Shown here one piece after another: positions 11,101-26,100 of a DNA stretch of 64,000 nucleotides. The notes below the pieces were generated by a model, which saw only the letters and a program-made list of their open reading frames with translations, did no database searches and was not told the DNA's origin. Origin of the DNA: Astropecten irregularis (taxonomy: Eukaryota; Echinodermata; Asteroidea; Paxillosida; Astropectinidae); contig OZ020252.1 in NCBI GenBank assembly GCA_963971285.1, positions 18,513,662 to 18,577,661 of the forward strand, read 5' to 3'. Position 1 is the stretch's first letter, and the number at the start of each line of letters is the position of its first letter. The position numbers and the translations under genes were made by a program.

Positions 11101-14100
11101 AAGGTTGGAAATCTCCCTTGCAAGTTTCAATTTAGTCTTTAGGGAAAAAAAATAATAACACATATACAGATTTAGATCAGTATAACTTGCAAAGAAAAAA
11201 ATATCAAATTATTGTCAAGGAGGCTTATTTCAATGAGCTGCTAAGCATTTAAATTCTGCTTATCAACAACAAAATTTCCTGCTGAGCAGCTCAATCAAAA
11301 TTAGTCCCCGTGGAAACCGGGTAATTAAGAAGGACAACATTTTCACCAGACAATAATACTAATTTCTGGCTACCACTCCATCACAGCTAAAAAATAAACA
11401 AAAACGACGAAAACGTCAACACTAATACTCCACGACCATTTTCAATTGAGAAGTATCAGTTTTGCAACATAATATCCATAATGCAGAAATGTGAGAACTG
11501 CGCTTGTTATCAAAACACAAGTAGGATGTACACAAAGAAAATTGATTCAAATTGCATGCAAAACTCTAGAGAAAGGATGATTACTGTTTCATCTGGCACA
11601 CTGAAATGTGAAACCAAACACTAAAAGTTATCCCATCTGCGCTGAATTTAGTACATGCAACTACAGAGTTGTCAACAACTAGCGTTAAAACTACAAAACT
11701 CTGTTAAACTGGACAATGACAAATGCTGGAAAGTGACAGAATTAGTAGGAGGATATCTTGAAGTGCAGGGAAAATATGTAGACGTAAACACGATCGACTG
11801 TTGCATATTTGCCATTTTTACTAAACTGAAAAAACCCTTCCTGAATCCAACAAATTCCAACGCTGTGCAGTTTTTAAACTTATGCCAAAGTCTTAAAAGA
11901 CTTTGGCATAGTCATTGCACTTTGTGACTTGTGTCCTTTCAAAGATGAATTTCAGTGAACATTTTATAAAATGGTTAATAGAGAAACTTGCTAGGAAACA
12001 TCTGCAGCAAAACTGATACACTGCAAATTTTAACTTGTTTCCAACTGTACAATTAATCTGCTTATTAAAAGAAAACATAAATAGCATAAATACGGAAGCC
12101 ACTACAAAAATAAGGGAAGATTTCTAAGTACACTGCGCAACAGAAAGATACAACTGGAGAAATTGCCTAAGTAGTGTATGTTTGACAAATAATATTCAAT
12201 TTTTCCATATTCACTCAATATTTAGTGATTATATTTTACTGCCTGAATAATCTAATACACGTAGGACAAAAAAAAAAAAAAAATCCAAAGAACAAAAGTG
12301 AAATAATATGGAATGAAACCACAACCAGGATTGGGGAATGGAATTAGATACATTTGTTTTGAAGAACCGGTAAAACCCCTGGAACACGGCCAAACCACAA
12401 CAAAAAACTTTGTACATTCTTGTAAAGGGTTATAAGGGTTATTGCAACCAAAAAAATCAGGTGAACAGTTAATCTATGTAATCACGTGCGACATGCACGA
12501 TTTTTGGTAAACGTCTTCTTCAATGTGATCGTCGCTTTCGGAATGCTTTTTACGATGTTACTTTTTAGATCAAGCATTTAGATCAAGTACATGCAATGTT
12601 TCTTTTAGATCCAGTATGTGAAAAGCATGTTTCTACTTGGCAAAATGGAGAAAATAACTGACTGAAATTCTACAGTTTACACTTTTTGGGTTGTTGAGCA
12701 TGAACCAAACGTTTGTCCCTTTTTTTCCTTTCAGTTTTGGCTATTAAACGGTTAGTGAAAATTTGTAAACCGGATAATTTAATCCGGGTCGGTTAACCTA
12801 TAACCGGATAAAAATCCTGGCACTAGTTATAAATACTACATAAACAGGCTGAGGCAGAGAGTGTACTGAACTGAATGATCCAAAAAGTTCTTTCCAGACG
12901 CTTTTTCCCATGATTGCACTGGAGTGCGATGGTGTTCCGTCAAATTTGGCGGCGGCAATTCCTCCCTAATTATGGTCAGCAAAACCAAGAACTAGCGGCC
13001 AGGGGGAAAATGACCCATCGACAAACAACAATGCAGTAGAAACCAAGTCGCCGACCTAGCTGAATACTCACTACCCCAGTGCAGAAAACAGCTAACACAA
13101 CAACAGCAAATACAGGTAGGCAAGACTAATGGCACTAGGTTGATTTGAGAGGTTGAGCATGTGGATGGGGCGACATGGGAGGGGGAAGGGCGACGTTGTA
13201 CGATGGAACAGCTACAGCTTGGATCGGTCATTTTTGAAAAATTTTACCTCAACATGAGAAATAGTCGGATCGACTGGGGAAACAACTTCCATCAATCGAC
13301 ATACTCTATGATTCTGCTCACTAGGCATTTGCTTAAAAACAAAGCAAAAAACATAAAAATGAATGAAAAAAAAACAAAAAAACATGCGATTCATTTCTTC
13401 CATTCAGAACTTCTTTTTTCCCTTTTTTTGTTAGCGAGCAAATAAAATTGACTAAACTATGATTAAATTTATAAAAAAAATGAAATACAGATAAAATTTG
13501 AGAAATAGGATGCAACCAAATGAATGTAATAAAAAAAGGTTGTTGCATAACAAAATGATTAAAATATGATCATGGTAAAGGATTGAATAGATGCAGCAAG
13601 CAATTTAGCATAAGCCTAAATCAATTTCTATGTTTTTTTATGTTAATGAAAATCAAGCAGCATTCATGGTGATTTTTTAAAACAAATGTCTTTTCAAAAG
13701 TAGTTCACTAGTTTTTTTTTGTCAAATAATAAAATCAAAAGGAGAGAAAATTTAAAAACAAAATGATAAAAGATGAAATGTACGGAAAGTTTTTGAAAAA
13801 TATGATCCTCTTAATAACAAAACAAAGCTCTTGTGCCAAATCTTTTTAAAGACGCGCAATTTATATAAATTTTATTAGCAATTTTCTATTGCTATGAAAT
13901 TGTCAATTTTTCACTTTTTGGTGGAAAACAGACAAGGAATACAATAATCAAGACAAAAATCTCTCTGTGCTGAGAACCTAACATCTCTCAAATTGCTAAC
14001 TTTCTGCCCGACAAAAACAAGTCAAGGCTTGGATTTGTGGCCGACAGAAACTTGGCCCCGTGCGACAAGAAATCAGAGTAAAGTGCTTGTGACCAACTTG

Positions 14101-17100
14101 ACAAACCCCGCCAAAAATTCTCTGAATTCTTAAAAAAAAAAAGGTTTTCAAGTTTCAATCAAGGTGATAAAACACATCTATTGAAAAAAAAACCTGAAAA
14201 AAAACCCAGGTATTTTTGTAAATCATACCGAAGATTTGTCACTGCAGAAAACAATTTCAATAAAGTATCTAGGACATACAATCAGTCCAAACGCCGATCA
14301 AGTGGTGTTAACAACAAATTGGTCAAAATCTGGCAGTAAAATGAGGTCCGGCAAGATTTAGGCAGGTTTTGATCTTGTCATTATCACAACACCAAGAGTA
14401 AAACCGAGAAATCTGAAAAGTTAGTAGAAAATGAACATACCTGTCCTTTGGAGCTCTGTTAGAGTGCAACGTGTGATCGTGGAGTGATTTGGCAGAATCA
14501 AAGAAGAAAACACCATGTTCAAAGAGAGAGAGAGAGAGGGGGAGAATTGACATCAATGGGGGGTTCAGGGAGGGGGTAGGTGATGGGGAAGAGGAGGTGT
14601 TGAGGGAACAGATCAAAAACCTTTAAAAAGTTATTTCTTGTTATATGCTAATTAGCCTTGCCTTTCACCGACATAGATGAACATTGCATGAAAAAAATTA
14701 TGCGCTTGCTCAGGTGGGATTCGAGCCCACAACCTCCTGCTCTCTAGTGCAGATGTTATACCACTAGACCACAAAGCTAGCTGGGGTCAGCAGAAAGTCA
14801 AGTCCACTATCGCAGCGGGTACTCCTTAAATATGAAATAAAGTTTGGCCACCATGCCCCATTTTAAATGGACCCCTTGCTGATCAGACTGTGCACATTGA
14901 CCAATTGGAGGACGCCTTTTAATCAGGCGCTAACAGTCGTCGGTATGTAAAACACACACAAACCAAATGCCCATCATCGTGGGCGGGGCTTAAGAGCAAA
15001 GCCGGAACGGTCCATTGTCGGTCACACCACAAAGTGACGTACAGTGGATAGTTCTCACACCATGCGCACAAAAACAACGGAAGATCCATCATTTCATTGT
15101 ACGTACAGCACCTATCTAGGATACGTCACGCCATGGTGCAACAGACAAACTATCAAGCACCTGGGGCCAATTTCATAGAGCTGCTTAAGCACAAAAATTT
15201 GCTTAAGCATGAAAAGTTTTCAAAAGATCAAACAGGATTACCAACCAAATTGTGCATGTGATGTTTACTGCTTTTGACTTGTATTTGGCAATTGTTTGCT
15301 GAGCATAACATTCACAAGGAGGTTGGGCTGGCATACTGATTTTATTTACCAATGTGTTTGGTGCTTAAGCAAATTTTGGTGCTTAAACAGTTCTATGAAA
15401 TCGGCCACTGGCCTCTCCAGTTCTGGCTTATGGACTAGGTCAAACAATACATTTTACCAGCAATCACTTCCAGCAATCCTCAATGAACATTCTCCTTTAA
15501 CAAGTCCCACATAATTTTCTTGGGGAAAGTAAGACACTGCCAAGAAAATCAAAATCTTTGCGTGACCAAAGTGTTCCAGAGCAGTTGGTTACAGACAAGT
15601 TGAATGTAGACCTACAACGGCACGTGAGACAAGGCCTTGACAATGCTGTCAGACATGGCCTTCTCGGATTAACAGGGATTAGAGTAAATAATCCAAAGGA
15701 AACGAGCAACCGGGGGAAATACGTGGGCGATATGGGCTGGGTTACCTTTTTGTCTTTCTTGGCCACCTCTGCTTTGAATTCGGCATCGTTGGATTCCAGT
15801 TCGGCAGCCTCGTCCTCGTCACTGACATCACCGTCGTCTTCCTGAGAAGCGTTGGCAGGTGGAGGAAGCTTCTTGTTCTGTTGGAGACAGCGAGTTTAAA
15901 AGAAGGAGAGATGTAGGACCTTGAAAGGATCTAGGAAATTGAGACTAACATATTCCTTGCACTTATTTTATAAAAAATCCTTTAAAGGGCGTGTACAATG
16001 TTGGTAAAGGTGACAGAACAGCATTCAGACTTTGTCTGATCCAGCATGTACATGAAATAATTAACCTGTGAAAATTTGAGCCCAATCGGACATCTGAGTC
16101 CAGAGAAAATAGCAAAAACTCTACTAAAGCTTCTTAAAAAGCATAAACAAGGATTTTCAATCTTGCTACGATAAAAAATGTTTTGGTTTTCAGCATTTAC
16201 CTTGACAAGTACTTTGCCCTTCAGATCCTCAGGAGAAGGAAGTGCTTCCTGTTCGGGTGTAATATCCTTCATGTAAATCTTGTCTGCTTCAAGTACCGTT
16301 CAGGAAATTGGCAAATTACTGGTTTCAAAGACATTTCCACATCTGTTAAATTGTCTGTTATTAAACTCTTTTACCAACTCAACCCTGACAATGTGAATCT
16401 CATGGTATTCTTGGAATTTGAAAGAAGACTACAAGGTGACGTGGGTTTCAGTTCATCCCAAAACGGTTATGAGGGTTATCTTCCATTTTGAAAATATCTC
16501 AATTCTTGGGAATCTGATTGTGGTCCACTGTCAACTTGGACTTTCCACTGTTGGATTTTGAGATAATCAATGGGAGACTTTGGAGAACCGGTCTTCTAGT
16601 CAACAGCGCACGCGCACGCACGCGCAAAACTTGCGCTGTTGACTTGAAGACCAGTTCTCCAAAGTCTCCCATTGATTTTCCTGTAGAGTTCAAAAAGCTT
16701 AACAGTGGAAAATCGCATTTTACAACCGATTCATAATCGTCAAAGGATACCCCCAAAGGCCGTCTTGATGTGATGTGCCATGACTTTCTGTTGCTCAATG
16801 CTGCAGTGATTCTCCAAAGACAGAATCAATGGATACCTGGTACAAAAGAAAAAATGCAAAAGAATGTAAATGTCTCGCATTTTGGGACAGACCAGGCCAA
16901 ATTCCACGGCTCTGCTTTTTTAAAGAACTCTGAAAGAAGACTTTAGCGTTTACGAAACTTTGTGAATCCATTCTGAAACAACGGGTATCAAAATAGAGGC
17001 TTTTGGCTGCGGTTCAGAAGTAGAATCTCTGGTTTGAAAAGGAAAACAGAGCTTCAGCTTCAACGAGATACCAGGCTATATTTTCAGCATATGGATGCCA

Positions 17101-20100
17101 GAGCCAAAGCCTCGGTTTCGTAAACACACCAAATTAAATAGCCCCCTCATCAGAGGGGCTTATGTTAAGACTGAAACAAAAACACACAACCACAGTTTGA
17201 AAAAAAAAATGAGATTATGACAAAACTTACTCTGATTTGACAAAGGCGTATTTTTGGATGACATTGATGGCCTCTTTGAACTTGATCTTGGAGGTAAGGG
17301 TATGGCCGTGATAAACGACAGGTTCCTTGTCAGGCCCATCCCAGCAATCAACTGGTGGGAAAAAACAATTAATATATCGGGTAGATCCAATTAAAAAACC
17401 AGCGTGTACCTCAGGAAAGGCAGAGCTTAATAACAGCGTCGGAAAAGGTTTGTCTTTCTTAACGAAATTCAAGATTTTTTCAAAGTGTTTTTTTTCCCCT
17501 TGTTTTACGTGCACACCATGCGTAGGCAAAAGGGCGGGAAGCGCTCAACAAGGAAGTCAGCTGGGATAAACTTTAGAAGCCAAATGCTTTAATCGTATGA
17601 ATCACAGGAACATAAATGGTTGACTTCACGGCGGCATGTGATGTTGAGTTTATTGTGCCGATGGGAAGAAGGATTTGAGAGGGTAATCCACTAGAGGCAG
17701 AGGAGAATAATGTAAGCAGCTTTCCTCGCAGCTGAGCTGGGGCTAATTTCATAGAGCTGCCTAAGCACCAAACGCTGCCAAGTACCAAAATTTGCATGCC
17801 CGCCGAAACTCCTTGTGAATGTTATGCGCAGCAAGACAAAAGCAGTAAACACCACATGAAAATTTGGTTGGTAATCCTGTTTGATCAAGGAAGACTTTAC
17901 ATGCTTTTTAAAGCAAATTTTGTGCTTAAAGTTTTTGTCTAAGAAATGCAGATTCATGGGCAAAAATATCATCTGTGAAATTCCCAGTCCCATACGGTGC
18001 AAACTTTTTTAGAAAACAGTGAAAAATGCCAACAGAATTTCTTGAATCTTTTCACCGTTATTTGTTATCTTTTAATTTCCAAAATATTTTTGGCCGTTAC
18101 TTTTTCTAATTTCTTGATAAATACAGCAGTTTCTATCAGCAACATCTTTATACCCTTGAAGTTATACGTAGATCTGTGAACATTTTCTATTTTGGTTTCC
18201 TACCAAAGTATGATACTATGAAATAAAATTGGCCCCTGGCCAAGTAGTAGGCTTTAAATAGTAAAATATGACCTAGCTACTACACTACTCACGTTCCACA
18301 CAACGGCATCCCTTCTGCAGTGCTAGCACGTAGGCTTCGGTGCTGCTCGGTCCACGGAGCTGGTCTTTCAGCAAGTAACTGTGGACAGGAAGGGCGAGGA
18401 CAATTACATTACCATTGTCATTGAGTGCATTAGATCCAATGGTGAACTGGGCCATAGCCTAATTATTTTGCTTGTAGTTAGGAGGGCCTGACGCATTTCA
18501 ATCCTAACAGGATCCTTCGAAGATCCTACTAGGATCAAAACGGGCAAGGCCCTCCAAGCATCTTATAAATTTCAGGTCATTATTTTCGCTGATGAGCCGT
18601 TTCCGCCAGTTTATTACTTGTATTGCATTAATTTTTTTTATGGTAATTGAGAACATTTTCAATGAGCTGTTCAGTAAGCAAGTAATGCTTTAGCACACAT
18701 TCATGCACTGGCAGGACACCAGTGATACACATATGACATTTTGGCATAAAGCCAAACCTGTTTCATGCTAAGCAAATTATTTCTTCTTAACAGCTCCCAG
18801 CTTCAGGGTCTTAAGCATAAACAAAAATGCTAAGATTGAACTTTCTGTTTGGTCACCAAACCAATGGAAAAGTGAAAAAGCTAGATGAAAACGACCCACT
18901 GTTTATATTTCAGTATCCATTCCAAGAGGGACTTTGAGTAGATTTAAAAGATTTTGTTCTTCAACCGAAAAAATAAAACCACACTTCAAAACCCTTTGAG
19001 TACCCTCTAAAATCCTTATTAAATAAAGGTGTGACATAACTTAGGCCTACTGCCCGCAACAAAAAACTTGGAAACAAAAATAATAAAATTATGAAATAAT
19101 ATAAAAGTGCGCATGATGAGTGTCATCTTTACAATATGATGAGAAAAATGTGGGCTCTTTTTGAAACCACGGCTTTGGCTGCGACTCCAGCTCCAGCTCT
19201 GGCTCTACTTGCAATCATTTTGAAGCAAAAAGTATCAAAATAGGCTTTTGGCTATGGATTGGAAGCAGATACTTTGCTAAGAACTTAAAAAACAAAATTT
19301 CACTGAACTTTCAATTAAACCTCTATAATTTTCAGCAGTTGATGAGAGAGAGATGACGGATGAGCCTAAGCCTTAGCCGAGATTTAACATGCACGCTCAC
19401 GTATTGTGCGAAGAGTTGATGAAGTAGTGACACAACGGCTGTTTCATGTCCTGATATATGGTGCCATGAAACGGGTTGAACAGCATCCCGTTTGACCCTT
19501 TCATAAACAACTGGAATCCTGTGTGCGTACATACATGCATGAAAGAAGGGTGAGTGGAAGAATATAAAAAATACAACCAAGAAAATGAAATATCAGCAAA
19601 CGGCGGTGGCAATTTGTGTCTCACTGAGCTGAGGTGAGCAACCACCCAAACAGATATAAAGTTGTGAAAGTTTGTTCAAACATGCAAATAACTATAAACT
19701 GCATAAATAAAAAATACAAAGGGTGAAACAGGGTAATATATAAACCTGCAGAAGTAATATGATTACTTACATACACAATACATCAATCCAGTAGGTCGCG
19801 CCCCTTGAAAAATTGACAATTCGTTATTTAAGGTCTGACAAATTGCCGCCATTTTGTCCGACATAAAATTTTAAATTGTGTATTCTTTGTTACACACTTT
19901 TCATTGAGTTTGCTTTTGTTTTGTATGTACAAGGAAATTCTTTTACAAATCCGAGTTTTATTCTTAACCATGGTCAGGCGGTGTTTATATTTTCTCTCCC
20001 TGGCAAGAGAGAAAATGTGCATTTTTGGCCTTTTCCAAAAACCAAAGTCTAACGGAAAGAGGTGCTTTCGGTGGTTGAGAGTGTGCAGCACGTGTGGGCG

Positions 20101-23100
20101 ATCGTGACATGTTGTGTGCGTGCATGCCCTTGCTTGGATGTTGCCATGGGGGCTTGGCCAACTGGATCGGTGTATTATCAAACCACCTGATGCTCAAGGC
20201 ACTCGTGTTGTCTACTTCACAACCTTCACCATTCGTCATCTGCCCAGACAGCCATTTTGTTTCCACACTGTATTTACACATCTGCTGGAAGCCCATTGTC
20301 AAATGCAGTTTCTTAAACATAAAAACTTCATCTGGCAAATTTTTGAGAAAAACTTAGATGGAAACAAACATCAACTGTACAGTTTGTACACAATGACATT
20401 TTTTGTTGTTGTTTCATGCAAGTGTGCTAAGATGCCATTCGCCCAGAAATGGTTTTAAAGTACAGGTGTATTTCTGCGTGAAACAAGTGGATGGGTGTGT
20501 ACACTGACCGTCAAAGCTGAGAATGCTGCGTTTACGGCAATCTTGCGAGGGCTCATATTTGTCAATGACGTCTTTACACCACTCAGGCTTAACTTGGAAT
20601 CTCTGGAGCAACGAAATAGGATACAAGTTCAATGAATTCAGGAGAGAAATACAAAAAATCAACCAATCCTTGAAATAATAAAATAACCTTCTACCGGTAC
20701 TCAACATTTCTGATTCAGCCAACTGTACAAAAGTTTATCTTGGTAAAGTTAAAGAAATTAAAATAATTTTTGTATCCACCAAAAACAAAAGGAGGTATTA
20801 TAAGTTTGAATATCAGATAATCAGGGGTTAATTTCATGGAACTGCATAGCACAACAAAATTGCTTAGCACAAAATGCCTTGCTCAATGAAAAAAAAATGA
20901 AACAAACCACCATTTAAAACTTCATTTGAAATTCATAGTCAGCGAACAAAAGCCAAAGAACGATCACAAGTGATACACAAGACATGGAAATTTGGTTGTT
21001 AATCCTGGTTTTCTTTTTACAGAAATTTGACAGAAATTTCATAGCTAGCAAATGTTTGTGCTAAGCAGGGCCGTGAAATTGGCCCCAGATCATAGATAAT
21101 TTAGAAAAAGACATACAAAAGCACATTATATGTGACAGGAATGGCTAATTTTTCACACAGTTCCATCTGTTAATAATCAATCAAAATACAAGCACAAATG
21201 AATAATGAATAATACCTTCATCTCGTCGTGCATGAACGACACAAATTCTTGAACGGTCCAGTAATCATCCTCACCGGAATACCTGTTGCCATGGCGAATG
21301 ACAAAGAGAATAATAGGTATGAATTAGATACATGGATGTATAATTGGAATTTGATACATGTATCACCAAATATGACATAATGATAGCATTTGTTCTCTGT
21401 GGGCGTTTTGTGCATAGAATGTAGGCAATGATACCAAAAACTACAACAACATAACATTTTGCGTAATTTTGATGTTTGTTTGTCTATTTTTCCAGTGCAA
21501 ATGTATACAACCAGACCAGCAGGCTTGTGATTTGGCAAAATAATAAAACAAATTGTGTGTGGTTATAAAATAAACCCAATATTATTTCTAATAAGGCAAT
21601 ATAAATAATAGGCAATGCAAAAGTAGAAAACAAAACTGCAAACAAGAGATTGCAAAAGAGCTTGGATTTTAACCTTTTTGTTGCCATTGGCGATTTCAGT
21701 CAACAGAACATTTACATGTACCATCCATTCCTTACAATTTAGGTAACTATTTTAATCAACGATTGCACAAAACAAATTATAGATTAGCCATCAATAGTTT
21801 TTATCAAAAAAGCTGGAAAAAGAGTAAGTTCTGATCTCTTTAACAGAGATAGACAAAGTCTAAAAAAAAACAGCTTCCAAAGATCCGAAACCCCAAATCC
21901 TACAGAAGGGTCGCCTTTTATAAAATTTTCATTATTGAAAAGTCAACAAAGAAAAATTGACTGGAGCGGGATTTGAACCAGCGACCTCCGAAATACTGTA
22001 CCAGTTACCAGTGCTCTTACTAACTGAGCTGTCCAGCCCTATGTTGGTGGTGTCCCTGCCTAATAGTCAATTATCTTTGTTGTTATCTTAATAATCCAGT
22101 CAATTTCCCCTGTGGTTATTTGATGATTTATCATTTATCTTCAGTTTCAGAAAACAAAATAATTAATTAAAGATGATGATTGTTGGGAAAAAAGTGCAGG
22201 CAAACCGATGTGTGCTAATGTCCAACATGAGTGCATTCACTGGTCAAACAATTCGCGGTTGTTAATGTCAAAGACATTTGGCTGACAACATAAAACCAAA
22301 AATATACTGAGGGTGTTTGTGGTCGACTGTGGATGTCATACAGTGTACAAGTGTTTTTTTTTTGTATCACAAATACCAGGCTTACAATGCATAATTTACT
22401 TTGATAAATCATTGAAAAGTGAACAAAGAAAAAGTTACTGGAGCGGGATTCGAACCAGTGACCTCCAGAACACTGTACAGGCGCTCTACCAACTGAGCCA
22501 ATTCAACCAGCACTATGTTGGTGTTGTCCCTAACATCAATTATCTTTGTTTGTATGGAAGTTAGAAGCCATGAAACCACTCTTCACATACCACTTATTAA
22601 TCCAATAAGTTCCCTTGTGGTTATGTGTTGATCAACTTTGATAAAAGTTCAAGGAAAGGTAAAAATTCGCTCGTTTCTTTCTTTGTACTTTTTCGTTTTT
22701 GAATTGGTCCAAGTGTTATAATAATCTGACCATCAAATATTTACTCAATTTGTGAAGGAAGCGAAACCCTCGCCATTCAGGCTTCATGCCCCATTGACCT
22801 GGTCCGCACGATCAACGACGGATGTAATTGCTCTTCATCGGTTACTGTCACGCATGACCGCTCAGACAACATCTGGCGCCATGGCTGTCATAGCGCAGTT
22901 TTTAATTTAAAAGGCGGGCAGATGCATACCATGTGTTTCCATGAAATGTATCATCATTGTATTTTTGTGTGTGTTGGGGGCGGGGCTGGGTTCTGTACAT
23001 AGAGCTATACTAAAATTTCTAGAGCGCTGACTCTTGTACAGACTGATGCCTGCTGGGCCCATCCATGTTTGTGCACAAACCTATGGGAAAACATCAAATT

Positions 23101-26100
23101 TTGTATATCTTTTGTACGACATCTAATTGCATATATCTGCGTTTGTGTTCTATACTCATGTGTTATCGAAGCCTAATACGCCCAAACTACGACGCACCTT
23201 CAAGAAGCACACAGAGTACTTGCACTTTGCATTTAGAGTATACAGTGTATGTTCTTCAAAAGACATTCCAGTCAAAGTTTTCTTGTTCCACAGACAAGCA
23301 CACAAATTCAAAATGACTGCGCCCAGGACGGCTTCAAAGCATCTACGCACGAAGAACGCGGAGCTAGCGCTCTAGTAATTTTAATATAGCTCTATGGTTC
23401 TGAATCTATTTTATATGCACAATATCAAGCACATAAAAACAAAATCTTTAAGAAATTGAAATGATTTTTTTTTTTCAGTAAAAAAAAATTATTTGTGCAT
23501 TGAGTCTATGGAAGGATTGAGAACAAGAGAACAATCGGAAGAAAAGAGATACCCAAAATGTGTGCATAAAAAATATGCAATTGTGCGACTAAGATGATAT
23601 GACTTTGCGTTCAATGTATGTATTTTGGATACTAAATGGTTGGTAAACTGTGCTATAGATTGTGACAAATTCAAATTTGTGCCATGATTACAAATCTAAC
23701 TCTACATTCTACGACCTTTAATGCTTTGACATCATGAAATCCCAGTGTTCCTGATAGCAGAAATTGCTTCAAACTGGTAGGAGAAAAAAAATTGGAATGT
23801 CTGCGGCATTGCAAATGAAATAATGGATAAGAATACCGTATGGAAGCTTACATATTGTTGCTGTATTGTGCACCGCTGTATGGAATAAAAACCCAGTTAT
23901 GATAAACAACCAATTCACCCATTGATGATGTACAATGTCATTGAACATGGGGAGTTTATGAAACAGAGGCTTAGGCTCAGGCTCCGGCTCAGGCTCCGGC
24001 TACATTCCATGAATCCATTTTTAAATAACGGGTATCAAAATAGAGGCTTTTGGCTGCGGTTCGGATGTACATGTAGATTCTCTGGTTTGAAAAGGAGAAC
24101 AGAGCTTCAGCTTCATCGGAAAACCACAATCTACATTTTCCGCATATGGATGAGAGAGCCTAAACCTGAGCCTACTAATGCACTTTATTGTGTCCCTTTA
24201 GCTTTTCAAACACGCTTTCAATCACACATACAAAAAAAAACCTATATGAAAGTCATTGTAGAATGTTTGGATTAGGAAAATGACATTTTTGCACTTAATT
24301 ACAACTTGTTAAGTGACATGAAATATATATAATATGTACATATGTATCTATACGTCAAGGCAATACTAAATTACAAACATATTGAGTAGTCCCAATATGA
24401 TCATTATATTGCAGTGTATACACATCTTGACAACCTTTTGTTCGTCTGACAGGAAATTTCAGAAGGAGAAAAATGACTCCCAGAGGATGATTGATAGACA
24501 AGACCTTGCCAACAATGAAATGTAGGCTGCCCTTCAATTTGAATAACTTAAGGGGAAAAAAACTAATTACAAAAACAAACAACCACCACAACAACAAAAT
24601 TGCATTTTATTCCAATTTATAATAAATGTGAATATCTGACAGAAGCAAACTTTCAGGAATTCCCGAAATAAATAATATTTTTCTTTAAAATTTCATTTTA
24701 ATTTTAATTCATTTCTAAGTGCCTCGAACATAGCCCTTTTTATTAAAACCCAATTAAACTTGAAACAAACAAACAAATTCAATATGGGGTTTATGCTGGT
24801 AACTAGCTTTCAAATGATTATAAATGTTTTCATATTGATTACTCTTCTTTTCTTCCAATTCCACTGGGTGTGGTTTTATCCTTAAAATTACAATTCTTTC
24901 ATTTACCAGTATATATAGATTGAATTAACTTAAACAAACTTTCAAATCTTAAAAAAAAGGTTGTTTATAAGAAATATGACTTTGTCCTGGTTTCTGATCC
25001 ATCATGGAATGCATCACATAAACAACAACTGAATTTATTCACTCGTCGTTAAAAAAAGTCTGCAAGTTTCTAATGCTGTGACAAAACTGCCGATCCCAAA
25101 TTAAGTCTTATTACAAAGCACTGCAAAGTCTGCAGTTGGCACGTACACACGTACATGTACTCTACGTACGGTAAGCACGTACCATTTCCCTGCTCTGTGT
25201 ATTCTATTCAATAGATAAGGTTCACAAGGAACACACCCGGTGATTCATAAGAGTGCTTCCTGTTGCCGTTCATATAGCCTTGGCGATCAATGTCAACTCT
25301 TTCTTTTTAACGGGATTATCGGGACTCCAACTTGAACCTTCCATGTCCGGGCGGACAAAGCTGTTTGACGTGTTTTCAGTCTTGGTACGAAGTACCGTGT
25401 GACTGTGTACAATATGCATTATGTACATGTATGAACCACCTAGCTATATGCACACCCTGACTCTATTGAAATCGGTGTACGAAAGACAAATTGGAGTGAA
25501 TTGGACATGCATAATTTTGCATGTTCTCTTTTTCTGACACCAGCGAAAACTTGGTTTAGCAAGAGCAAACTGCTCTCTTTATTCACTAGTATGAGTAGGC
25601 CCTATGTTGATTTAAGGAGTTGAATTTGCAGCTCAAACTTGATTTTTGTTAGCAAGAGCAAATCACTCTCCTTTAATTCTCTACGTTGATTAAAGGAGAG
25701 TGATTTCCTCATTTTTATTAACATGGAGGCCTGAGATCTTGGTTAAGTTTGACGTGATTCACAACCATTTAACTTGATCCAATCATAAAAAAATTTCTTT
25801 TTCTTTTTTTCATTTTTCCTTCCTTTTTTTGAAGGTTTTACACACAATATTTACCAGTTACCACTCATGACTGATTTTAACATCTAAAAAGGCTTCATGG
25901 CTCAAAAACAGAATAAAAAACCCAGAATTTCTTTGTGAAACCAAATGTCAAATTCCATGCCAGCATTGAAGCCATGAGAAGCATTTCAGACCTAAAAACA
26001 GAAGGATTTTGTTCTTAAACTAAGCTAACGACTTTCAAACAGGAAAGAGGAATGAAGTAGGATTTCAAGAGAATGATGGAAACATGCCAAGTTTTCAACA

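Larger units (their letters stand above)
11137..15745. other. Long PLC-delta intron between the X-Y linker exon and the first Y exon
   Basis: No supported exon. It is very A/T-rich, with many A runs (11140-14200), a (GA)n tract near 14522-14538, a SINE-B at 14705-14792, an M7 repeat at 14882-15015 and a full M2 at 15163-15406. A degenerate M2-like patch lies near 11225-11295. Confidence 0.6.

Noticed and set aside
13161..13548. Several overlapping Phe- and Lys-rich frames in the PLC-delta intron
   Set aside because: Low-complexity A/T DNA on both strands; no motif.
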